From a virus: DNA of 26,643 bases. The notes beneath the pieces were generated by a model that was not told where the DNA came from, did no database searches, and saw nothing but the letters and a program-made list of their open reading frames with translations. This document shows, piece after piece, positions 6,262 to 11,291 of this stretch; the first letter of the stretch is position 1, and each line of letters begins with the position of its first letter. Both the position numbers and the translations under genes were made by a program. The DNA lies in the IMG/VR virus record IMGVR_UViG_3300023178_000222, positions 1-26,643 of that record, one strand, 5' to 3'.

Positions 6262-6698
6262 ACGACACCGACATAGCTTATATCGCCGGTTTGTTTGACG
6301 GCGAAGGTTCGATTCATATAAGACGTGGTATTGAAAAAAAGAAAAAACATAACAACAAACCAGGTTATAGATTATCGAATAGTATGAGATTATCTATGGA
6401 AATTACTATGACTGACCGTAGTGTTTTAATTTGGTTGCACGAAGTATTAGGTGTTGGGACCTTAACTCCTAAAACTGTAAAAGGTAAACGAGTTGATGGA
6501 ACACCTTATCTAAAACAATGGCGATGGCGTTGCACATTCCGTGATGCATTTAAAGTTTGTTGTTTATTGTTTCCTTACGCTCATACTAAACTTGGTAAGA
6601 TACAACAAGTTATTGAACACTATACTAGTATCCCTAAAGAAGTTGTAAAAGATAATGTGGTTAACTTTGAACATTATAAAATGTGGATTAAAAAATAA
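6258..6698 (+). CDS. Single-motif LAGLIDADG homing endonuclease, 146 aa
   Basis: Residues 8-19 (YIAGLFDGEGSI) are a LAGLIDADG motif, with D14/E16 at the catalytic end. A positively charged region follows (IRRGIEKKKKHNN) and a DNA-contacting core with KQWRWRCTF. One motif in 146 aa implies a homodimer that cuts a near-palindromic site. The gene is free-standing: it is coupled to both neighbours (ATGA upstream, shared base downstream), and neither polA nor terL in this window is split by an intron. It may act as a selfish element or have been recruited for phage recombination. Domain identity is strong; target unknown. Confidence 0.85.
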   Translation: MNDTDIAYIAGLFDGEGSIHIRRGIEKKKKHNNKPGYRLSNSMRLSMEITMTDRSVLIWLHEVLGVGTLTPKTVKGKRVDGTPYLKQWRWRCTFRDAFKVCCLLFPYAHTKLGKIQQVIEHYTSIPKEVVKDNVVNFEHYKMWIKK

Positions 6699-7390
6699 TG
6701 AAACTAAATAATTTATATAGATACCCAAAAACGGTACGAGAGGCGATTGAAGGTAAACGTCATTATAATATTAATGATAAAGAAAAATTACCGAGCGTTA
6801 CAACCATTCTGAGTAGCACAGAAAGTGAGGAAAAACGCCAAAAATTAGCCGAATGGCGTGAACGAGTGGGTCAAGCTACAGCTGAAAAAATTACTGAAGA
6901 GAGTGCCGCGAGAGGTACTGCGATGCATAAAATTTTAGAGAAATATATTTTACAACAAGGTTATCTTGATTTAACAAACGTGGGTCGCGAAGCGCACAAT
7001 ATGGCGATTCGAGTTATTGAACAAGGTCTTTGTAATGTTCCTGAGTATTATGGAACGGAATGTACTTTGTATTATCCTGGTCTTTATGCCGGGCAAACTG
7101 ATCTCGTTGGTGTACACAAAGGTGAGGATGCGATTATAGACTTCAAACAAACGAACAAACCGAAGCGTCGAGAGTGGATCGAGGATTACTGTCTGCAATT
7201 GGCGGCGTACGCAATGGCGCATAATTTTATTTACAAAACAAAAATTTCCAAAGGTGTGGTTATGATGTGTAGTAAAGATAATTATTACCAAGAGTTTGTC
7301 ATCGAAGGTTTGGAGTTTCAAAAATATAAACATAACTTTTTAAGGAGAGTGGATGAATATTATAAAGGAAGATCAAAGAAGATTGGATAA
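6698..7390 (+). CDS. PD-(D/E)XK exonuclease (Cas4/RecB-like), 230 aa
   Basis: Catalytic signatures are clear: ARGTAMHKILE (H77), E121 in GTECTLYY, D135 in AGQTDLVG, D148-F-K150 in IIDFKQT, and the trailing QLAAYA helix at 167-171 typical of RecB/Cas4/MGME1-type nucleases. The N-terminal LPSVTTIL stretch is also usual in this group. The enzyme probably trims DNA ends in phage recombination or replication. Cysteines at 112, 122 and 165 do not form a Cas4-style iron-sulfur pattern. The stop lies inside the next small gene, which overlaps by 38 bases. Confidence 0.9.
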   Translation: MKLNNLYRYPKTVREAIEGKRHYNINDKEKLPSVTTILSSTESEEKRQKLAEWRERVGQATAEKITEESAARGTAMHKILEKYILQQGYLDLTNVGREAHNMAIRVIEQGLCNVPEYYGTECTLYYPGLYAGQTDLVGVHKGEDAIIDFKQTNKPKRREWIEDYCLQLAAYAMAHNFIYKTKISKGVVMMCSKDNYYQEFVIEGLEFQKYKHNFLRRVDEYYKGRSKKIG

Positions 7391-7529
7391 CATAGCTAAT
7401 ATGTATTGGAAAACATCTGGTGAGATGAGAGAAATGTGGGGTCGTAAATGGTACGAGTTATTAAAACTAATAGGAAGGAAATTAGATGAGAGTCAGAGAC
7501 TTACAACAGATTCTAGAAAAATTCACTAA
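7353..7529 (+). CDS. Small helical protein, 58 aa
   Basis: This 58-aa ORF overlaps the end of the nuclease gene by 38 bases and the next gene's start by 44 bases. A strong Shine-Dalgarno (AAGGAGAG) precedes its ATG inside the nuclease gene. The sequence has Trp-containing helices (NMYWKTSGEM, GRKWYELLKLIGRK). The last ten residues may be a by-product of overlap. The ribosome-binding site and charged helical composition favour a real gene. No family is known to me. Confidence 0.55.
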   Translation: MNIIKEDQRRLDNIANMYWKTSGEMREMWGRKWYELLKLIGRKLDESQRLTTDSRKIH

Positions 7530-7716
7530 CGGTCAGAAAGGCACAATGATTTCTGATTGTCCGATTTACATTGAAACCCAATCTGGACACTTGGAAGATT
7601 TGAGAAAGATTGAGGTACAAGAAAGTGTAGTGATAGGTGATGCTAACCCAGCGCGGTTAGTGTTCAAGGCGGATGAAAGGAGATTGTTTAGATCGCTGAC
7701 CTATAAACAGAGTTAA
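7486..7716 (+). CDS. Hypothetical protein, 76 aa
   Basis: AGGAAGGAAAT precedes the ATG, a good ribosome-binding site. The 76-aa product begins with a helix (RVRDLQQILEKFTNG) and continues as a probable small beta fold (PIYIETQSGHL, KIEVQESVVIGD) with no cysteine pairs or membrane segments. It is the penultimate gene of the early operon and is followed by a structured leader before the last one. Function unknown. Confidence 0.65.
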   Translation: MRVRDLQQILEKFTNGQKGTMISDCPIYIETQSGHLEDLRKIEVQESVVIGDANPARLVFKADERRLFRSLTYKQS

Positions 7717-7729
7717 GGATCCCTTGGGA

Positions 7730-7759
7730 GTGGGGTGGAAGCGAGAGTGGAAGCCCCAC
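7730..7759 (+). promoter_or_regulatory. Leader hairpin ahead of the 56-aa gene
   Basis: GTGGGG (7730-7735) pairs with CCCCAC (7754-7759), and the loop region carries two direct copies of GTGGAAGC (7735-7742 and 7747-7754). The ATG follows 7 bases later and no free Shine-Dalgarno lies between. The stem may therefore control access to the start, or end the upstream transcript weakly. Confidence 0.35.
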
Positions 7760-7766
7760 GAAAATT

Positions 7767-7937
7767 ATGAAAAAAGTAACAATACAGTCTAAAGATATAT
7801 CCCCGAAGCAATGGTCAAATCTTATTGTGGAGCTGAACTTAGTGCGTAAGGCGTGGAAACCCTATGCAACGATAGAGCTACGCGGAGCGGGGGTGAAGAA
7901 AATAGTGAAAAATGGCGAGAAAAAATACAAACTTTAG
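7767..7937 (+). CDS. Small conserved-type phage protein, 56 aa
   Basis: This 56-aa basic protein (start MKKVTIQSKDISPKQW, then RKAWKPYATIELRG) alternates strand-like and helical stretches and ends in Lys-rich GEKKYKL. I recall close relatives in marine phage genomes at the end of early gene blocks, unnamed. The start ATG follows the GTGGGG hairpin rather than a normal ribosome-binding site. Its stop is 8 bases before the operator-like palindrome at 7945, so it marks the end of the early block. Confidence 0.62.
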   Translation: MKKVTIQSKDISPKQWSNLIVELNLVRKAWKPYATIELRGAGVKKIVKNGEKKYKL

Positions 7938-7944
7938 AATGCTT

Positions 7945-7961
7945 CTTAGAATCATTCTAAG
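7945..7961. promoter_or_regulatory. Operator-like palindrome
   Basis: CTTAGAAT, one central C, then ATTCTAAG: a perfect 8+1+8 dyad. TTAGAAT also occurs 12 bases earlier (7934-7940) as a direct repeat. This looks like a repressor site, possibly for the ribbon-helix-helix candidate at 5919. Confidence 0.5.
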
Positions 7962-7970
7962 TGTGCCAAA

Positions 7971-8268
7971 CTATAGTGGAATATTTGGGCAAATTTTTTT
8001 TTCAGTGATAAAAAAAAACTGGTGGCACAGGTGGCACAGTGCCAAAAATAGGCTAGAAGTGTTGGTATTAGCGAATAATAGGTGTGCCACGGCGTTGAAT
8101 TATGGTGGCACAGCGTGGCACAAATGGTGATTTTATTGACTTTTTTGCAAATATGCCTTGGCACAGTCAAATTAGTGTTGATTTTACTAGCTTTTTCAGG
8201 AATGTATTCGGCGCGCGCGACCCTTTTTGGTTTTTTAAAAACTTTTTTGCCCAAATATTCCCCTATAG
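7971..8268. repeat. 23-bp inverted repeat pair bracketing the iterons
   Basis: The left arm 7971-7993 and the reverse complement of the right arm 8246-8268 agree at 22 of 23 positions; 16 of these, GGAATATTTGGGCAAA, are contiguous. The arms are 252 bases apart. Each also contains a form of the TATTCC-TATAG motif seen in other control regions. Confidence 0.75.
8022..8122. repeat. Five GTGGCACA iterons
   Basis: Exact copies lie on the plus strand at 8022-8029, 8031-8038, 8105-8112 and 8115-8122, and in reverse complement at 8083-8090. Seven-of-eight matches flank the cluster at about 7962 and 8158. Copies come in pairs 9-10 bases apart, about one helical turn. Confidence 0.75.
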
Positions 8269-8276
8269 AGTATAAA
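8247..8276 (+). promoter_or_regulatory. Promoter candidate for 8284
   Basis: TTGCCC (8247-8252) and TATAAA (8271-8276) are 18 bases apart, with ATATTCCCCTATAG in the spacer. The ATG is only 7 bases after the -10 box, so a transcript from here would be nearly leaderless. The same layout (18-bp spacer with TATTCCC) recurs at 12183. Confidence 0.45.
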
Positions 8277-8283
8277 CCCAGAT

Positions 8284-8574
8284 ATGAAACGTCCTAAAAA
8301 ATCTAAATACAAATCTGTTGTTATCAACAAGAAGCGATATTACTATTACAAAATTACCTGGATTGATCCGACAGGTGATAGCGGGCACGCTACACATCAC
8401 GACTCGTATGGTTTGATACCATCTACGATGATAACCCACGCTTATGTATTTGATAAGAATAAAAAATACATATGGACGTTTGCATCTTACGAAGAGAATG
8501 ATGAGTTATTTTCTGATAGAAATGTATTTCCTGTTGGGTGTATAATTAAAATGGAAAAAATAAATGAAAAATAA
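8284..8574 (+). CDS. Hypothetical protein, 96 aa
   Basis: The protein is rich in Tyr and Lys, with a basic start (MKRPKKSKYKS, KKRYYYYKITWIDPTGDSGHA) and a compact beta-like remainder (YVFDKNKKYIWTFASYEE, VFPVGCIIKME). The ITWIDPTGDSGH stretch resembles small phage beta-barrel proteins whose role is unknown. There is no Shine-Dalgarno before the ATG, fitting a leaderless mRNA from the promoter at 8247. The next gene overlaps its end by 11 bases. No family recognised with confidence. Confidence 0.7.
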   Translation: MKRPKKSKYKSVVINKKRYYYYKITWIDPTGDSGHATHHDSYGLIPSTMITHAYVFDKNKKYIWTFASYEENDELFSDRNVFPVGCIIKMEKINEK

Positions 8575-8722
8575 AACCTTGACTAAGAATATGCCTAACG
8601 TAAAATGGGATCAACTACCACCAAGACGTGGGCCCAATCCACAAGGATTAAATTATGGAAATGTACACAGGAATAACAAACAAGTGGTCACTAGTAAAAA
8701 AGTTTCCAAGAAGAATATTTAG
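8564..8722 (+). CDS. Small basic protein, 52 aa
   Basis: This 52-aa ORF overlaps the 96-aa gene by 11 bases and ends 5 bases before the convergent small terminase gene. The core KWDQLPPRRGPNPQGLNYG is a Pro/Arg/Gly motif I recall from similar marine phage miniproteins, which supports its being real. The tail is basic (SKKVSKKNI). It has no membrane segment or cysteine. Function unknown; it could associate with packaging because of its neighbour, but it is on the opposite strand. Confidence 0.62.
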   Translation: MKNKTLTKNMPNVKWDQLPPRRGPNPQGLNYGNVHRNNKQVVTSKKVSKKNI

Positions 8723-8727
8723 TAAAA

Positions 8728-9240
8728 TTATTTCTTCTTTGAATCACTATCAAGGCTTGCTTGTTCTATTGATTCTTCTATCTCTTCTTCTGGGGTAATA
8801 TTAATTAAAGTTTTATGGTCGTCTAAGATTTGTTTCATCTTAGCTTCTAATTCTTTTTCAGACATATTATCTAGATTACCAGACAAGACTAGTTTTTGAT
8901 CTACATATAAACCACCCGCTTTACCTCTAGCTATCTCTGCGTTTATGGCGGCTGACCACGCACCTTTTTCACGTGCGTCCTCTCGTAGCTTTGCTAGTTC
9001 ACCAATGTGTTTTTCAAAAGTGATTCCGTATTTTTCTTGTATCTCTGCTCGTAGCTCACCAATGTATTTAACAACTAATGGTGATAATTTTGGATTACGT
9101 AGCTCGCTCGCAGCCTGACGCGGTCTAGTCTTATATCCTGCCTCATACGCACATTCGCTTGGGCTCTTGCGTCCTTCATTGTATACAAGTAATTCTGCAA
9201 ACTTTTGTTGTCGTTCCGTAAGATTTTTAGGTAGTCCCAT
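8728..9240 (-). CDS. terS: Terminase small subunit, 170 aa
   Basis: This is the DNA-recognition subunit of the packaging motor. An N-terminal helix-turn-helix-like region (LTERQQKFAELLV, then CAYEAGYKTRPRQAASEL) is the usual terminase small-subunit DNA-binding domain. A long charged helix follows (EIQEKYGITFEKHIGEL), then AAINAEIARGKAGGLYVDQK, a stretch typical of this family, and an acidic C-terminus for contact with the large subunit. It lies on the minus strand, convergent with the 52-aa gene and about 6.8 kb from terL, which is on the plus strand. It is probably transcribed with the minus-strand operon upstream (42-base gap), though no clear Shine-Dalgarno is seen. Confidence 0.88.
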   Translation of the reverse strand: MGLPKNLTERQQKFAELLVYNEGRKSPSECAYEAGYKTRPRQAASELRNPKLSPLVVKYIGELRAEIQEKYGITFEKHIGELAKLREDAREKGAWSAAINAEIARGKAGGLYVDQKLVLSGNLDNMSEKELEAKMKQILDDHKTLINITPEEEIEESIEQASLDSDSKKK

Positions 9241-9282
9241 AGCTTGTGCTCTTACCGTAATATAACGTATATGTCCAGTTAA

Positions 9283-9615
9283 TTATGATTTTTTGATTTC
9301 AAATTCAAATGGCTTGACTTCTTCACCTTCATCAAATTTTTCAGCAAACTTAGAGCATTGCTCTATATCGTTTATTGAATCTTGATCAACTAATTCTTTA
9401 TAGTCATTATCTGGGTCTTGTACTGAAATATAAAAAAGTTCGTGGAACATTTTATATTCATCTGGATCATCACACCACCCCACTGATACATTCTTCCACT
9501 GAAAATGATCCCATACTGCTAACGCAATTGGACAACATTCTTTTGGGTTAACTTCTGTTTTACTTCTATATAAAATAGCCGAATCAATATGTTTTTGTTT
9601 AACCTTTATTTTCAT
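9283..9615 (-). CDS. Hypothetical acidic protein, 110 aa
   Basis: The protein begins with KIKVKQKHIDSAILYRS, followed by CCPIALAVWDHF, then an acidic body (WCDDPDEYKMFH, DEGEEVKPFEFEIKKS). From memory, the pattern of an N-terminal helix followed by CPIALA is seen in short phage/plasmid proteins of unknown function. Two or three cysteines (CCP, GWC, QCS) are too scattered for a zinc site. It is the last small gene before terS in the minus-strand operon, with 1 base between it and its upstream neighbour and AAGGAGT before its ATG. Confidence 0.7.
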   Translation of the reverse strand: MKIKVKQKHIDSAILYRSKTEVNPKECCPIALAVWDHFQWKNVSVGWCDDPDEYKMFHELFYISVQDPDNDYKELVDQDSINDIEQCSKFAEKFDEGEEVKPFEFEIKKS

Positions 9616-9616
9616 A

Positions 9617-9835
9617 TTACTCCTTCAAAGTTTTTTTAATATCATTAAATAATTTCTGACCCTCTTTTGTTAAGTCGGTGTCTGTAAAAAATTCCTCAAG
9701 TGTGTAGTCATCCATATATTCTGAAAACACACATAATAATTTATTAGCTAGTGCATCTAACTTTTTGTTGCGCTCGTATGCCTCTGCTCTATTCTTACTA
9801 TCTCTATAGTCGTGTCCATCATCTCGTTGTGTCAT
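9617..9835 (-). CDS. Hypothetical protein, 72 aa
   Basis: This 72-aa helical protein starts in an ATGA overlap with the upstream gene. It has a charged N-terminus (QRDDGHDYRDSKNRAEAYERNKK) and an amphipathic middle (LDALANKLLCVFSEYMDDYTLEEFF), ending in KTLKE. No conserved motif is recognised. Position in an unbroken chain of overlapping genes is the main support for its reality. A role as a small host-takeover or counter-defence protein would fit its size and charge but is speculative. Confidence 0.62.
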   Translation of the reverse strand: MTQRDDGHDYRDSKNRAEAYERNKKLDALANKLLCVFSEYMDDYTLEEFFTDTDLTKEGQKLFNDIKKTLKE

Positions 9836-10014
9836 TCTTCTACCTCCACTGTGTCTATTTCAAAATCACCCGCTGATTCTTCATTAAAATCTTTATAGTC
9901 TTCTGGGTGCATCTCGCTCGCTATCTGTTCTGCTTGTTTTTTATTTTCTGCTTCAACTATTGTTTCGTATGTATGGTAAATAGTTTCACCCGCTATTATT
10001 TTATATTTTTTCAT
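9832..10014 (-). CDS. DpnD/PcfM-like small protein, 60 aa
   Basis: The start MKKYKIIAGETIYHTYETIVEAENKKQAEQIA has the strand, strand, helix pattern of the DpnD/PcfM-like group: a KxY start, a substituted strand, then an (A)EAExxxxAxxxA helix. The C-terminus is acidic (DFEIDTVEVEE). Function of this group is unknown. It is coupled by 4-base overlaps on both sides. The gene at 10489 shows the same pattern (MKKYRVSLEV, then EQDAEAQAM), so the two may be paralogues. Confidence 0.6.
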   Translation of the reverse strand: MKKYKIIAGETIYHTYETIVEAENKKQAEQIASEMHPEDYKDFNEESAGDFEIDTVEVEE

Positions 10015-10316
10015 TTGTCCCTCGCTTGTTTTTTAAAAAAATAATCATACTCTTTAAAAAACTCTTCTTTACTTTCGTATGTTTTAGTTTCATAAAATTT
10101 CTCTTGGTGTCCCTCTTCATCCCTTCCAAACTCTAATCTTAACTCTGCATAAGGATCATCGGGTTTATCGTAAAATTCCTCTACAAATCCATTACTCCAA
10201 CCGTCTTTGTAATAATTTTCTGATCTCATAACTTCTGATAAAAAATCTGCAAAGTTAGATAGATTGTCTTTAGACCATTCTCTTTTTAATTTTGAAGTAT
10301 CATAGTAAAAATTCAT
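10011..10316 (-). CDS. Hypothetical acidic protein, 101 aa
   Basis: This 101-aa protein is acidic and aromatic (YYKDGWSNGFVEEFYDKPDDPYAELRLEFGRDEEGHQEKFYETKTYE), with a Lys-rich end (YFFKKQARDK). The C-terminal KKQAR and the DNA under it resemble the end of the 66-aa gene at 10658 (KKQASEQKE), so parts of these small genes may share ancestry. It overlaps the genes on both sides by 4 bases. No known domain. Confidence 0.65.
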   Translation of the reverse strand: MNFYYDTSKLKREWSKDNLSNFADFLSEVMRSENYYKDGWSNGFVEEFYDKPDDPYAELRLEFGRDEEGHQEKFYETKTYESKEEFFKEYDYFFKKQARDK

Positions 10317-10489
10317 TCGTCCCCCTCTTCGTCTTCATCATCCTCGTGCCAAAAAACAATATTATTTTCTATATCGTGATCTGCTTTTTTTAACTCTTCT
10401 TTTGTATAGGTATCTAAATACCCCCAATTTGTATGACCGTAATTGTCTCTACAATAATCGTCTATATATTCGCTTTGATCTTTTGCCAT
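10313..10489 (-). CDS. Very acidic small protein, 58 aa
   Basis: This 58-aa ORF starts at a TAATG overlap, with a strong Shine-Dalgarno (GAGGAGGGGG) in the preceding gene's last codons. It is highly acidic, ending in FWHEDDEDEEGDE, with an aromatic middle (HTNWGYLDTYTKEE). Such charge suggests a DNA-mimic or a partner of a basic protein, which several anti-restriction and other counter-defence proteins are, but this is only an analogy. It is part of the continuous minus-strand operon. Confidence 0.6.
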   Translation of the reverse strand: MAKDQSEYIDDYCRDNYGHTNWGYLDTYTKEELKKADHDIENNIVFWHEDDEDEEGDE

Positions 10490-10656
10490 TAGTCCCCCTC
10501 CTCATCTGCATATGCTGTTATGTAATCTCCAAGATTCATTTTAACTTCTACCATAGCTTGCGCCTCTGCGTCTTGCTCGTCAACTGCATCAAATGTTAAG
10601 TCAAAATTCTTGACCCATTTTTTATCTACTTCTAATGATACTCTATATTTTTTCAT
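10489..10656 (-). CDS. DpnD/PcfM-like small protein, 55 aa
   Basis: This 55-aa ORF (start MKKYRVSLEVDKKWVKNFDL, then AVDEQDAEAQAMVEVK) shows the strand-helix pattern of the 60-aa gene at 9832. Both begin MKKY and carry an Ala/Glu-rich helix with a similar spacing. Its TAA overlaps the next start (TAATG), and a single base separates it from the gene upstream. The C-terminus is acidic (YADEEGD), and its codons form the next gene's Shine-Dalgarno. Function unknown. Confidence 0.6.
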   Translation of the reverse strand: MKKYRVSLEVDKKWVKNFDLTFDAVDEQDAEAQAMVEVKMNLGDYITAYADEEGD

Positions 10657-10657
10657 A

Positions 10658-10858
10658 TTATTCTTTCTGCTCGCTCGCTTGTTTTTTAATATAATAATTA
10701 TAATTCCAACCTTCTTTTATTTTTTTAAAATTATTATCAATGTAATTGTGTGCTTGATCATAATGTTCAAACTCTTTAATGATAATATCTTCATCATTAA
10801 TATTATTACAAACATAACTTTTATCGCTCATAACAATACTTAATTTGTATTGTTTCAT
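10658..10858 (-). CDS. Hypothetical protein, 66 aa
   Basis: The protein begins MKQYKLSIVMSDKSYVC, followed by a helix with DIIIKEFEHYDQAHNYIDNNFK, then IKEGWNYNYYIKKQASEQKE. It shares the small strand-helix layout of its neighbours. The last residues are the clearest point of interest: ASEQK and IKEGW both reappear in the next upstream ORF (10860-11102), with similar underlying DNA. One base separates the two genes. No known family. Confidence 0.6.
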   Translation of the reverse strand: MKQYKLSIVMSDKSYVCNNINDEDIIIKEFEHYDQAHNYIDNNFKKIKEGWNYNYYIKKQASEQKE

Positions 10859-10859
10859 A

Positions 10860-11102
10860 TTATCCCTTCTGCTCGCTCGCTAGCTCGCTTGTGTTTTTAA
10901 TTTGGGGTTGTTGGCGCGGTTCAGCTGTCCGAAAACATCTGCTTCTTATCCAACCTTCCTTTATCGCAAACCCCGTTTTAATCCCAACAGGCGCTTGCGC
11001 TCGCGCCTGTCGGTTCCTGTGCTTTAGCAACGCGGGAGTACAGTATTGCCCATTTATACAAACTCTATACTCAATCGATTTAAGTATATTATATAAATTC
11101 AT
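10860..11102 (-). pseudogene. Degenerate or interrupted paralogue of the 10658 gene, 80-aa ORF
   Basis: The ORF is open for 80 aa but reads poorly after residue 30: an Arg-rich, low-plausibility segment (KHRNRQARAQAPVGIKTG, then RSRCFRTAEPRQQ) encoded by unusually GC-rich DNA. Pieces match the neighbouring gene at both protein and DNA level: IKEGW and the ASEQK ending, with CCAACCTTC and TCTGCTCGCTCGCT in the DNA. The natural reading is a copy of the 10658 gene into which GC-rich DNA, including a hairpin at 10987-11010, was inserted. Its start is intact (TAATG-like junction with 11103). A functional, odd protein cannot be excluded. Confidence 0.45.
10987..11010. repeat. GC-rich hairpin within the degenerate ORF
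   Basis: ACAGGCGC (10987-10994) and GCGCCTGT (11003-11010) form a perfect 8-bp stem around TTGCGCTC. It stands out in very AT-rich surroundings and may mark inserted DNA, in the manner of small palindromic repeat elements. Confidence 0.55.
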
Positions 11103-11291
11103 TTAATATTTTATTCCTTCACACATTGTCTTAATAATTCCTTCATCAGCTTGTGCGCTTGTTAGTTTAATTTTTTTTAATCCTAATAATTTTAATTGTG
11201 ATTTTGTTAGCGCTCGACCGCCATTTAATTTTTTAAAACTATTTATATTTAAAATTTGATTATCTTTATTTATATAAACGTATTTAAACAT
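11103..11291 (-). CDS. Small basic protein, 62 aa
   Basis: The ATG at 11291 is preferred over an upstream start at 11336, which would add 15 residues and extend the overlap with the GP88-like gene from 8 to 53 bases. The 62-aa product begins MFKYVYINKDNQILNINSFK, then has a Lys/Leu-rich helix region (GRALTKSQLKLLGLKKIKLT) and a short end (DEGIIKTMCEGIKY). LTKSQLKLLGLKKI is reminiscent of a helix-turn-helix element but is too short to call. It is co-transcribed with the GP88-like gene. Confidence 0.58.
   Translation of the reverse strand: MFKYVYINKDNQILNINSFKKLNGGRALTKSQLKLLGLKKIKLTSAQADEGIIKTMCEGIKY

Larger units (their letters stand above)
7938..8283. other. Non-coding control region, replication-origin candidate
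   Basis: About 346 bases without a credible gene; the two ORFs covering it are low-complexity readings of the repeats. It holds a palindrome (7945-7961), a 23-bp inverted repeat pair (7971-7993 and 8246-8268), five exact GTGGCACA sites, A- and T-runs next to them (7991-8020), a GTTTTT/AAAAAC dyad near 8230, and a promoter at its right end. Iterons beside an AT-rich stretch, bracketed by inverted repeats at the end of the replication operon, are what an origin would look like. Whether it acts as one is inference. Confidence 0.6.

Noticed and set aside
6066-7333. Minus-strand ORFs inside the LAGLIDADG and exonuclease genes
   Set aside because: Antisense shadows of genes with clear catalytic motifs; Phe/Thr/His-rich composition.
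8022-8122. Sigma-54 promoters (TGGCAC...TTGC)
   Set aside because: TGGCAC is part of every iteron, but no copy has a TTGC element at the required spacing.
7912-8297. ORFs on both strands over the iteron region (7912-8130, 8082-8297, minus 7952-8254)
   Set aside because: They are readings of repeats and homopolymer runs (for example WWHRWHS), lack ribosome-binding sites and overlap the control region.
10402-10843. Plus-strand ORFs in the minus-strand small-gene operon
   Set aside because: Hydrophobic, low-complexity antisense readings of genes linked by start-stop overlaps.
10900-11045. tRNA or other structured RNA gene in the GC-rich island
   Set aside because: One strong hairpin is present, but no cloverleaf, anticodon arm or T-loop could be assembled on either strand.
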